DNA of 31,164 nucleotides from Phascolarctobacterium succinatutens CAG:287 (GTDB taxonomy: Bacteria > Bacillota > Negativicutes > Acidaminococcales > Acidaminococcaceae), in contig NZ_FR892778.1 in assembly GCF_000434895.1 (NCBI RefSeq), positions 6,200-37,363 of the forward strand. The letters run 5' to 3'. Below the pieces are notes generated by a model. That model ran no database searches and had not been told where the DNA came from. It worked only from the letters and a program-made list of their open reading frames with translations. The first letter of the stretch is position 1. Each line of letters begins with the position of its first letter. The translations under genes were made by a program, and so were the position numbers. Below are positions 21,488 to 28,532 of this stretch, in pieces.

Positions 21488-24109
21488 CTACAACTTTTTA
21501 ATCACTTCTGCAAATTCGTCCAGCGTATAAGCACCATCATGCTGGAATTCTTTTTTCTCAAAAACCATCATATAACGATAGTCACGACCTGCAGCTTCCT
21601 GCCATTTTCGTCCTAAAAGCAGCTTATTTTCGCTATCATCGTTCGCCAAGTGATCTCCTTTTGCTTCAATCAAAAGTACTTTGCTATTTTTCGTCAACAC
21701 AAGAAAATCTGGATAATGATTTATAAAACCATTAATACAGAACCCTTGGCGTTCTATAATCCTATGCCACCATACAATATTGCTTTGACCGATAATAACA
21801 TCCAGTACCTTATGCTCGTACTCATTCATGTCATTTTTTTCTGCTTCATAAAGCGATTTAGGCAAAGCATCAGTAAAATCAAGCGGTGTTATAAAATCAG
21901 GCACTTCGTAACGCTCACAGCATTCAATTTCGCCTTCATCCAAAAGCTGCATGAATCTTTTCTGCTTATAAACAGCTGCCAGCTTATCAATTTTTTCCTG
22001 AATCTTTTTCGCATAAGTTTCTTTAGCCGTAAGCATTGCCAACAAATCATCACTATGCAAACCATCTATTACACGTTTCACGTAATCTCTGATGTCCGTG
22101 CTGCGATAAGCATTTTTGCGATTGATTACGGCACAGATTGCATCTATACAGGTAGCAATTTGTCTTTCCTGCGGCAGGCTGTCCAGATATTCACGCAATT
22201 TTTTCTTATCGCTGTCTGTAACCATGCGATATTGCGGCACCGCTTCACCGCTTTGCGCAATATCAACAGAATACATTTCGCCAGAAGCTAATTTGAAATT
22301 AACATTTGCATCTTGTCCGGTTAAGCGGAAGCCTTCCAGTAAATTTTCCGGTTCAAGATAGTTAAACGCACCATCATCAAACAAACCAAAATCTGCCTTG
22401 ATACAGAATTTAGGCAATCGTAAAGCTTTAGCTGATTCAATATTTTCTGTTCTGATTTTAAATCTGTGCTGCATCTGTGCTTCAGTTCCTCCCATAAAAT
22501 TTTCCCCGGAAGTTTCTTCAGTATACTTCTGCGTCTGCTGCTCTGCCTGGTTTTCCATATCTGTCAAAGACTGACTTTGCTCATCAGTATTATCGATTTG
22601 TTCCTTAATATTTTCCGGCGTGATATCCGTGAAATCATCATCATTGTTGTTCTCAACAGCATTCTCATTGTTGTTGAAAAGTTCCTCCTGCTGAGGTTGA
22701 GGCTGTGGTTGCTGCTCTTTTGCAGGAACCTCTTCCTCCCCGCCTACACGGTAATCCTTTCGGCTGAAACCGGCACCATTCAACCCCTTGACGATACTGT
22801 CCAAGGTATTACGGAAGTCATTAGAACAGCTCAAAACATAAGAAGAGTTCAGTAAAAAATGTTGATGCTGTCTTGTATAAGGCTGACGCAGCACACGGCC
22901 TAAAATCTGTTCTACATCAACAGCAGATGTTTTGTTTGCCAGCGAAGCCAAAATATACGCAAACGGACAGTCCCATCCCTCTTTCAGCGCATTAACCGTA
23001 ATGATATAGCGTACTGCACAAGCTTTGCTCAGCAAGTCTACATTTTTCAAATCATTTTTCTCACCGGTTTTGATAGCTATCTCTTCTTCCGGAATACCAA
23101 TTTCCAAAAGCAAATGTTTTATTTTATCAAAGGTAGTGTTATCATCGTTACTCCTTGGCTGTGCCTGAAAAAGTACGATAGGACGTATATAATTGCCGGT
23201 AACTGCTTCCTCTTCCAGCGCCTTTTGCTCCAGCTTTCCACGCAACTGAATAGCATCGGCAATAACGCTTTCACGGCTGTTACGTTTATAAACTATAACA
23301 GGAAGCTTTACCATATTTTCCTTTTTCAGTTCCCTTGCATCAACATACGACACAACGTTACTGTTGCTTTTAGGTGTGGCAGTTAATTCTAAAATAAATG
23401 AGGGATAGATATTATTGAGCATTTCTACACTCAAAGCAGAAATTGCATTATGGCTTTCGTCAACAATCGTCACTGGACGCAAATGACGCAACACCTGAAT
23501 CAGTGCTGTTTCCGGAGTACCTTCCAGCAGAACTTCATCATTTTTATAGAAGGCAGCAAAATCTGCCAGATTACTGTTTTCCTGATAAATTTTCCTGTCA
23601 TATCTGCGTCCGGAATTAATGCGCAAGGAATCAAAGCTCAATACACAAATGGTTAAAATATGCTGCACCGAATCTGCCGAAAAGCCTTGACCGTTAAGCA
23701 GCATAGCTTTGTTCAGCACCTGCACGCGTCCGCCAAAATCTCTGTCTAAAGCTTGCTTGTAGGGATGGTCCGGATTGGACAAATTTTTTAAAGTCTGCTC
23801 CAAAATAGGATCTGACGGCACAAGCCAAACTACAAGCTTAGGCTTTTCTGCCGGCATAAAATCAAAAATATGCTTGATAGCACTGCAGGCAAGAAAGGTT
23901 TTGCCGCCGCCGGTAGGAACCTTCATGCAGACAGCAGGCACACCCTGAATATTATCTTTATAAGTGGGGACACCGCCGTTGCCTACGCTAATATCCTTTG
24001 TCTGCCAATAATTCTTCCAGGCTTCCGCAAGATTGGCGCTCTGCTTTAATGAGTGTAGATAGTTTTGCAAATCCGCTATAACTTTTTTCTGGTAATTTTT
24101 TAATTCCAT
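21488..24109 (-). CDS. res: Type III restriction endonuclease, Res subunit
   Basis: An 873-residue helicase-nuclease. Walker A PTGGGKT (65-71), DEAH-type motif II VDESH (216-220), motif III LTATPKS (242-248) and motif VI LGRVLRQPYTR (403-413) form the SF2 motor. A polar, Q/N/E/D-rich linker (about 460-535) follows, and the C-terminal nuclease shows PDF (800-802) plus EAK (815-817), the PD-(D/E)xK core. It cuts DNA after ATP-dependent communication between two unmethylated sites, in complex with Mod. The start is ATG 24109 with GAGGG upstream, 10 bp behind mod; an upstream in-frame ATG lies inside mod and has no ribosome site. All key residues are intact, so the enzyme is probably active. Confidence 0.93.
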   Translation of the reverse strand: MELKNYQKKVIADLQNYLHSLKQSANLAEAWKNYWQTKDISVGNGGVPTYKDNIQGVPAVCMKVPTGGGKTFLACSAIKHIFDFMPAEKPKLVVWLVPSDPILEQTLKNLSNPDHPYKQALDRDFGGRVQVLNKAMLLNGQGFSADSVQHILTICVLSFDSLRINSGRRYDRKIYQENSNLADFAAFYKNDEVLLEGTPETALIQVLRHLRPVTIVDESHNAISALSVEMLNNIYPSFILELTATPKSNSNVVSYVDARELKKENMVKLPVIVYKRNSRESVIADAIQLRGKLEQKALEEEAVTGNYIRPIVLFQAQPRSNDDNTTFDKIKHLLLEIGIPEEEIAIKTGEKNDLKNVDLLSKACAVRYIITVNALKEGWDCPFAYILASLANKTSAVDVEQILGRVLRQPYTRQHQHFLLNSSYVLSCSNDFRNTLDSIVKGLNGAGFSRKDYRVGGEEEVPAKEQQPQPQPQQEELFNNNENAVENNNDDDFTDITPENIKEQIDNTDEQSQSLTDMENQAEQQTQKYTEETSGENFMGGTEAQMQHRFKIRTENIESAKALRLPKFCIKADFGLFDDGAFNYLEPENLLEGFRLTGQDANVNFKLASGEMYSVDIAQSGEAVPQYRMVTDSDKKKLREYLDSLPQERQIATCIDAICAVINRKNAYRSTDIRDYVKRVIDGLHSDDLLAMLTAKETYAKKIQEKIDKLAAVYKQKRFMQLLDEGEIECCERYEVPDFITPLDFTDALPKSLYEAEKNDMNEYEHKVLDVIIGQSNIVWWHRIIERQGFCINGFINHYPDFLVLTKNSKVLLIEAKGDHLANDDSENKLLLGRKWQEAAGRDYRYMMVFEKKEFQHDGAYTLDEFAEVIKKL

Positions 24110-24119
24110 GTTTTTACCC

Positions 24120-25697
24120 TCACAGCCTTGCGATGTCACGCGGAATCTTTTTAAATGTAATATGGAACTGCTGCAATTTATTTTCTGAAAGAACGCAGGT
24201 ATCAGCGTAAATAACATAGGCTTCCGCTTGCGTCTTGATGCTCTTCAAGAAAGCAGCATTCAGCGTAGTGCTTGCGTCTTTTTCGTAGTTAAAGTAGTAG
24301 GCTGCTCCATGATACACGCCTAAAAGCATCGGTTCTTCGGCAGCTGCCTCCGGCAGCGCCTGTTTTGTTTCCATATAGTATATATATTCACGGATTTTTT
24401 CGGTGCTCACAGCATTATTGAGTTTATCATCTACAAGCAGCGGCTCGCCTAATTCATAGTAGCTGAAGTTGCCACCGGTGCCATCCACAGCTTTCTTTCC
24501 CTCACCATAACCATTAATCACACGCTTAACACGCTCTGCTGTAATCGTATCTGCATAATCCATCATCTCGATGCAGATAAATTTACGGTTACCGCCATCT
24601 GCTTTATTCATATTCAACACAGCGTGAGCAGTTGTACCACTGCCTGCGAAAGAGTCGAGTATAATTTCTCCAGGACGAACTATCCAATCGATTATACGTT
24701 GTATAAGCAAAACATTTTTTTCTGTATCAAATCCGGCAAAAGAACCTGAAAGTAAAATGTCCATCCAATTATCACTCAAAAGTTTTCCTGTCTGTGGTGG
24801 CACATAATATTGAATAACTCCATTTTCGTTTTTTCTTACAAAATCTAATTTTTCATTTGTTGCCATTAAATGCTCAATAAAAAAATCATCTATTGATATT
24901 TTATCTGCATATTGTGCTATATATATCTCGTAATTTTTCATTGCCTTACGCGTTCTATTTTCTTCCCATCTCCATTGTCCAGAAGTTGGTAATGCATCAA
25001 AAATTCTGTAACGCATCGTTGGTCTATCAGTTCCGCGCCAAAAAGTATCCCACTTACCAGCTTTTGCTAATTCTAATGGCTTTGATAACTTAGGAAGTTT
25101 AGCGTGCGTATTTTTAGAATAAAGATAAATATATTCATGTCCTAAAGATAATGCTTGTACCTCTTCAAACTGCGCCTGTACATTCTTTATTCCTCTTCGC
25201 ACAGCTATACAATTACGAAAATTAGCTATTCCAAAAATTTCATCCATTATGCATTTTAGATGGGCATACTCAAATACATCAATACTAATAAAAATAACAC
25301 CGTCATCCGCAAGCAGGCGCTGCAAAAGCTTAAGGCGCGGATACATCATGCACAGCCATTTATCATGACGAGACAAATCCTCGCCCTCTTTGCCTACAAC
25401 CTGATGCAGCCATCTTTGTATCTGCGGATCATTAACATTATCATTGTACACCCAGTTTTCATTGCCTGTATTGTACGGCGGATCAATATAAATACATTTA
25501 ATCTTGCCCTCATACTTGGGCAGCAGCGACTTAAGCGCCAGCAAATTGTCACCATGAATAATCATGTTCTCGCTGCCGTTATCTTCTTCATGCTTGCCTG
25601 CTTCATCAAAGCTGTACTGCCTTTCCAGCACATGAAAAGGCACTTCCAAATGGTGGTTCAGCACCTTGTCTTTTCCAATCCAGTTTAAAGTCGGCAT
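24120..25697 (-). CDS. mod: Type III restriction-modification DNA methyltransferase, Mod subunit
   Basis: A 525-residue adenine-N6 methyltransferase of the beta class: catalytic DPPYNTG (72-78) precedes the AdoMet motif LDSFAGSGTTAHAVLNMN (347-364). The region between (about 165-340) is the target-recognition part. It specifies the recognition sequence for both subunits and protects the host. The start is ATG 25697 with GGGAGG seven bases upstream. The DNA for the recognition part (about 24660-25250) is visibly more AT-rich than the ends of the gene, suggesting exchange of that domain. No homopolymer or tandem repeat of the phase-variable type was seen. Confidence 0.93.
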   Translation of the reverse strand: MPTLNWIGKDKVLNHHLEVPFHVLERQYSFDEAGKHEEDNGSENMIIHGDNLLALKSLLPKYEGKIKCIYIDPPYNTGNENWVYNDNVNDPQIQRWLHQVVGKEGEDLSRHDKWLCMMYPRLKLLQRLLADDGVIFISIDVFEYAHLKCIMDEIFGIANFRNCIAVRRGIKNVQAQFEEVQALSLGHEYIYLYSKNTHAKLPKLSKPLELAKAGKWDTFWRGTDRPTMRYRIFDALPTSGQWRWEENRTRKAMKNYEIYIAQYADKISIDDFFIEHLMATNEKLDFVRKNENGVIQYYVPPQTGKLLSDNWMDILLSGSFAGFDTEKNVLLIQRIIDWIVRPGEIILDSFAGSGTTAHAVLNMNKADGGNRKFICIEMMDYADTITAERVKRVINGYGEGKKAVDGTGGNFSYYELGEPLLVDDKLNNAVSTEKIREYIYYMETKQALPEAAAEEPMLLGVYHGAAYYFNYEKDASTTLNAAFLKSIKTQAEAYVIYADTCVLSENKLQQFHITFKKIPRDIARL

Positions 25698-25761
25698 ACA
25701 TTTCCTCCCGCTCTCTATCTTAATTCGTCCACTCGACCTACTAAAATTTTTCTTTACAATA

Positions 25762-25790
25762 ATTATAATACAGCGCGTACAAATTGACAA
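25762..25790 (-). promoter_or_regulatory. Promoter of the mod-res operon
   Basis: On the minus strand, -35 TTGTCA (25785-25790), 17-bp spacer, -10 TATAAT (25762-25767). Confidence 0.75.
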
Positions 25791-25795
25791 AAGAA

Positions 25796-25831
25796 AAAAG
25801 GCTTTCAAAGCTCAACACTTCAAAAGCCTCT
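25796..25831 (-). terminator. Terminator upstream of mod
   Basis: AGGCTTT pairs with AAAGCCT, extended inward through TGAAG/CTTTG; six Ts follow on the minus strand. It isolates the mod promoter from transcripts arriving from the small-RNA locus. Confidence 0.75.
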
Positions 25832-25844
25832 AGAATTATGCTAT

Positions 25845-25912
25845 AAAATAAAGAAAGCCGGATTTCTCCGACTCTCTCAAGTATATGTCCGCAAACATAT
25901 ACCCCTATTAGT
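25845..25912 (-). ncRNA. Candidate ~65-nt small RNA or tiny-peptide transcript
   Basis: A minus-strand promoter (-35 TTGCGT at 25942-25947, 17-bp spacer, -10 TATAAT at 25919-25924) starts a short transcript near 25912. It can form hairpin GTATATGT/ACATATAC (25881-25902), then GTCGGA-GAAA-TCCGGC (25857-25872) with a GAAA tetraloop, followed by a U-rich stretch. A 20-codon frame beginning MFADIYLRESEKSGF fits inside, preceded by a GGGG that is too close to be a good ribosome site. It could be a type I toxin-like RNA or a regulatory RNA. Confidence 0.4.
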
Positions 25913-25997
25913 GCGTATATTATACTACACCAACATACACAACGCAAGTTTTAAATTTTAATTTTGAAGATTTTTATTCTAGCTTCTAAGAAATTTA

Positions 25998-26279
25998 TTA
26001 ATCATCAACCCATTGAACGTCTTGTTCAGCGTCCCAAAATGTTTTACCTCCAAAAATCGGAGCATCAATGAATGCCTGATAACATTCTTCTATAGTTTTC
26101 CCATCATGACACCAAATCTCCTTATCACTCGGTGGCTGGTACTGAATGATTTCCATATGCACAGATTTATCATCTGGCATATATCCTTGAAACCAATATT
26201 TGATGCCATCATAAATATAAACTGTATCTTGGCAAGAATAGATCCTGTTCAAAAATTCATTAGGAGTTCCACCAACCAT
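25998..26279 (-). CDS. Acidic 93-aa protein, third gene of the DUF4417 module
   Basis: Not assigned to a family. It is a small soluble acidic protein with many aromatics (GIKYWFQGY, KTFWDAEQDVQWVDD) and three cysteines, and ends in an acidic VDD. The ATG at 26279 lies one base past the stop of the preceding gene and uses GGGGGTGG, located in that gene's last codons, as its ribosome site, so it must be co-expressed. Size, acidity and position fit an immunity- or adaptor-type partner of the preceding basic protein; this is inference only. Confidence 0.65.
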   Translation of the reverse strand: MVGGTPNEFLNRIYSCQDTVYIYDGIKYWFQGYMPDDKSVHMEIIQYQPPSDKEIWCHDGKTIEECYQAFIDAPIFGGKTFWDAEQDVQWVDD

Positions 26280-26280
26280 A

Positions 26281-26676
26281 CTATTCCACCCCCACAAAGA
26301 ACTTATTGTATTTTTGTTTCATTTCCTTAGACAAAACTTTCGCCTTTGTTCTATGAAAAGGTCCCGTTGAATTTTTACTAAATTTATCATCATACAAATG
26401 GTAATGCAAAATCGGAGTATGTCGATTCCCTGTCAAAGCCTGTTCTGGATGATATGCTATTTCCATATACAAAACATGTTCTTTATTGTAAAAACGCATC
26501 TCATGAAATGTTCCATCTGGCTTTAACTTTATGTAAGCCTCACTGCTATGAGAAGACTCAGGAAGTCCATGCTTATTGCCTATTCCTTGTAAAATTTTTA
26601 CCCCATCGACCATCCCTACCGTTTTATAAGTATACTCAACATTATTACCTGCTGCATACGAACCTCTTCCACCCAT
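26281..26676 (-). CDS. MGGRGS-motif protein, second gene of the DUF4417 module
   Basis: A 131-residue protein starting MGGRGSYAAGNN. The GGRG(A/S)S motif is one I recall from phage-related small proteins and from the C-termini of phage head-morphogenesis fusions. The rest contains ILQGIGNKHGLP, a HYHLYD histidine motif near residue 92, and a basic C-terminus (HRTKAKVLSKEMKQKYNKFF). There is no signal peptide. It starts one base after the DUF4417 stop and ends one base before the next gene. A toxin-like or nucleic-acid-binding role is possible given the basic, His-containing domain, but unproven. Confidence 0.65.
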   Translation of the reverse strand: MGGRGSYAAGNNVEYTYKTVGMVDGVKILQGIGNKHGLPESSHSSEAYIKLKPDGTFHEMRFYNKEHVLYMEIAYHPEQALTGNRHTPILHYHLYDDKFSKNSTGPFHRTKAKVLSKEMKQKYNKFFVGVE

Positions 26677-26677
26677 G

Positions 26678-27310
26678 TTACCGTACCACCTTTCTGGATT
26701 TCATATAATCTACTGGAATGAGGTTTCCCTGCATTTCTTGGAAAGGTGTACCGAAACAAATAACTGCTTCTGGATGGATTCTGTTCAGCATCTCATTATA
26801 CCCACTCATAAATGCCCTCTTATCAGTTTTACAACCAATCATTCCTATAGCAACTACAGAATTTTGTTCTACGCCATCAAAACAAAAGTCATAACTCAAT
26901 GCATCACTCCAAGAAATTGTAGGAATAACTATTAATCCATGTTCTTGCCAAAAAGCGCCACACCAACGATTTTTAGCTACACTTTCAATTTGTCTCCATG
27001 AATTCATTTCTGCATACATAGAAAAGTCAGGCGAAAGAAGAAATCGATACTGCGAATACTTACCCAATGTTCTATCCGGATTGTTATAAACGTTTTCAAA
27101 ACGATAATCATCAACGAAAAAATGAACTCCTTTCATCTTATTTTCGTCTCTGTCATTATATTTTGCATCAGAACATGCTATGAGTTCAATATCGTCTAAA
27201 GTAATAGCTTGCTTCTTAATTAGTGAAAAATTATATTTTCCATGAGTTTTAAACCCATTACGTAAAAATAATTGATCATTGCGTTTTTCAACGCTAGTTC
27301 TTATAGACAT
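26678..27310 (-). CDS. DUF4417 family protein
   Basis: A 210-residue member of DUF4417, a family common in phages and mobile elements of Firmicutes with no known activity. Recognisable segments are FLRNGFKTHGKYNFSLIKKQ (N-terminal), GVHFFVDDYRFENVYNNPDR, LLSPDFSMYAEMN, the core WCGAFWQEHGLIVIPTISW, and SGYNEMLNRIHPEAVICFGTPF near the C-terminus. The preferred start is ATG 27310, but no ribosome site precedes it. A small frame with a good ribosome site ends 14 bp inside it, so translation may be coupled. It leads a three-gene set with one-base gaps. Base composition is more AT-rich than the flanking housekeeping genes. Confidence 0.8.
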   Translation of the reverse strand: MSIRTSVEKRNDQLFLRNGFKTHGKYNFSLIKKQAITLDDIELIACSDAKYNDRDENKMKGVHFFVDDYRFENVYNNPDRTLGKYSQYRFLLSPDFSMYAEMNSWRQIESVAKNRWCGAFWQEHGLIVIPTISWSDALSYDFCFDGVEQNSVVAIGMIGCKTDKRAFMSGYNEMLNRIHPEAVICFGTPFQEMQGNLIPVDYMKSRKVVR

Positions 27311-27408
27311 AAAAATCGTAAATTGCAAACAAACCTGTAATATCATCATGATTATTTTCGGCTACATTAAAATCTGTATCGAAATTCTTCGCGCAAAAAA
27401 ATAGCCAT
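27294..27408 (-). pseudogene. Mini-ORF with a one-base frameshift in a T7 run, ahead of DUF4417
   Basis: From ATG 27408 (GGAGG at 27414-27418) the frame reads MAIF and stops after 13 codons at 27367. Shortening the T7 run (27395-27401) by one base would open it into 37 codons ending DDITGLFAIYDFYVYKN at 27294, overlapping the DUF4417 start by 17 bp. This could be a phase-variable or broken leader protein, or a homopolymer sequencing error. Confidence 0.45.
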
Positions 27409-27409
27409 C

Positions 27410-27515
27410 CTTACCTCCAAACCGTGACAGCTATTTTTTAGCTAAATGCTTTGGAGAACCGCCTATCGGTAGCCCTCTCTTTTTATTTTATACAAAAACT
27501 TCACTGATTTTGCAA
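27410..27515 (-). promoter_or_regulatory. Promoter and structured leader of the DUF4417 module
   Basis: On the minus strand, -35 TTGCAA (27510-27515), 17-bp spacer, -10 TATAAA (27487-27492). In the leader, CTCCAAA (27450-27456) is complementary to TTTGGAG (27415-27421), which covers the GGAGG ribosome site of the mini-ORF; AGCTA/TAGCT (27429-27443) forms a hairpin inside. An ACCG/CGGT hairpin lies further upstream (about 27460-27473). The fold would hide the ribosome site unless opened. Confidence 0.55.
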
Positions 27516-27537
27516 ATAACTAAGTACATATTCGCCT

Positions 27538-28281
27538 CTATCTTCTTCTCCTGAGCACCTGCTTCTCCCACGTTTTAACCGTCTGCGCCCGCAAAAAATC
27601 CTTCAACGGCTGCAGGTTCTGCTCTTCATCCCACGCCTCCAGCGCGTCAAAATACGCCTTTCTATCCTCCTGATGGATAACAATCGGCGGATGATTATGT
27701 ATAACCAGCAGATAATTCATCACCAAGCGTCCTGTACGCCCATTGCCATCGGCAAACGGATGGATATTTTCAAACTTAGCATGAAAAAAGGCTGCTGCCG
27801 TTAACGCATTCTTATCGTCAACATCGGCAATATCTCCTATAAGCTCCTGCATTTCGTCCGGCACATCCTCCTGCCAGGCACCGGTCTCATTCTTACCTGT
27901 TACATAATCGCCCTTTTTATATTCCCCGGGCCGTTCTCCTTTTTTCCAGCGCAAAGGATCATAAGTATTGAGCGTCAGGCGTTTTTGGATTTCTTTTATC
28001 AAATTTTCATCAATAGGCTTACGCTCATTAAACGCTGCAAAAAAATACTCATTAGCTAATTTGGCATTGCGAATCTCAAACAAGGTACGGATATCGCCGG
28101 TATAGCTTGTAACGCCATCATGCTCAAAAATTTCGCGTGTATCATGATAGGTTACATTAGGATTTTCAATATTACCGGAGTTATATGCAAAAGAAATTAC
28201 ATGCCCGTTAAATGCTTCTTCTAAGTCTGCATCCGTCTGAATATTTTTCGTCTGCCACCAAGCTACAATCTGTTCGTACAT
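27538..28281 (-). CDS. fic: Fic-domain protein (class II, self-inhibited AMP-transferase)
   Basis: A 247-residue Fido protein. The catalytic motif HPFADGNGRTGR (174-185) is fully canonical, with His174 as base and the Asp/Asn residues for Mg-ATP binding. The inhibitory motif SGNIEN (35-40; S/TxxxE/N type) sits before the Fic core, which defines class II enzymes whose own glutamate blocks ATP. No separate antitoxin gene is needed or seen. It is predicted to AMPylate a host or cognate protein; the target is unknown. The start is ATG 28281 behind GGAGG; an in-frame ATG at 28302 lacks a site. It lies at the outer edge of the island, ahead of the DUF4417 module. Confidence 0.9.
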   Translation of the reverse strand: MYEQIVAWWQTKNIQTDADLEEAFNGHVISFAYNSGNIENPNVTYHDTREIFEHDGVTSYTGDIRTLFEIRNAKLANEYFFAAFNERKPIDENLIKEIQKRLTLNTYDPLRWKKGERPGEYKKGDYVTGKNETGAWQEDVPDEMQELIGDIADVDDKNALTAAAFFHAKFENIHPFADGNGRTGRLVMNYLLVIHNHPPIVIHQEDRKAYFDALEAWDEEQNLQPLKDFLRAQTVKTWEKQVLRRRR

Positions 28282-28319
28282 CTCCGCACCTCCAATAAAC
28301 ATATTCGTATTTTTACATT

Positions 28320-28325
28320 ATTATA
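28320..28325 (-). promoter_or_regulatory. Extended -10 promoter of fic
   Basis: TATAAT with a TGG extension on the minus strand; no good -35. The rest of the spacer to 28473 holds a 14-bp palindrome TAGAATCAATTCTA (28380-28393) and no gene. Confidence 0.5.
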
Positions 28326-28473
28326 CCATATCCCTATACAAAAACCCCTATTCAGCCAACAGAAAATCTGTCGATGCTATAGAATCAATTCTACAAACTT
28401 TTGGTTTGCATATCTTTGCAGTTTGAATTACACAAACTTACAGCGCATCTTTTTTAGATGATATATAGCTACA

Positions 28474-28515
28474 CAAAAAGCGCAGCACGCTTTCGCTTGC
28501 TGCGCTCAGATTGCA
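28474..28515 (-). repeat. 42-bp direct repeat, right copy (also the ychF terminator)
   Basis: Matches 21441-21482 at 41 of 42 positions, same orientation. Its stem-loop plus minus-strand T-run lies 18 bp past the ychF stop, so it ends ychF. Confidence 0.9.
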
Positions 28516-28532
28516 TATTACGCTGTTATAAA

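Noticed and set aside
25741..25947. A 68-codon minus-strand frame spanning the mod promoter
   Set aside because: It begins at a TTG inside a -35 element, runs through two terminator-like hairpins, and has no ribosome site.
25998..26676. Confident polymorphic toxin-immunity call for the MGGRGS/acidic pair
   Set aside because: Only gene order, charge and the N-terminal motif support it; no recognised nuclease or other toxin active site could be read, so it stays a hypothesis.
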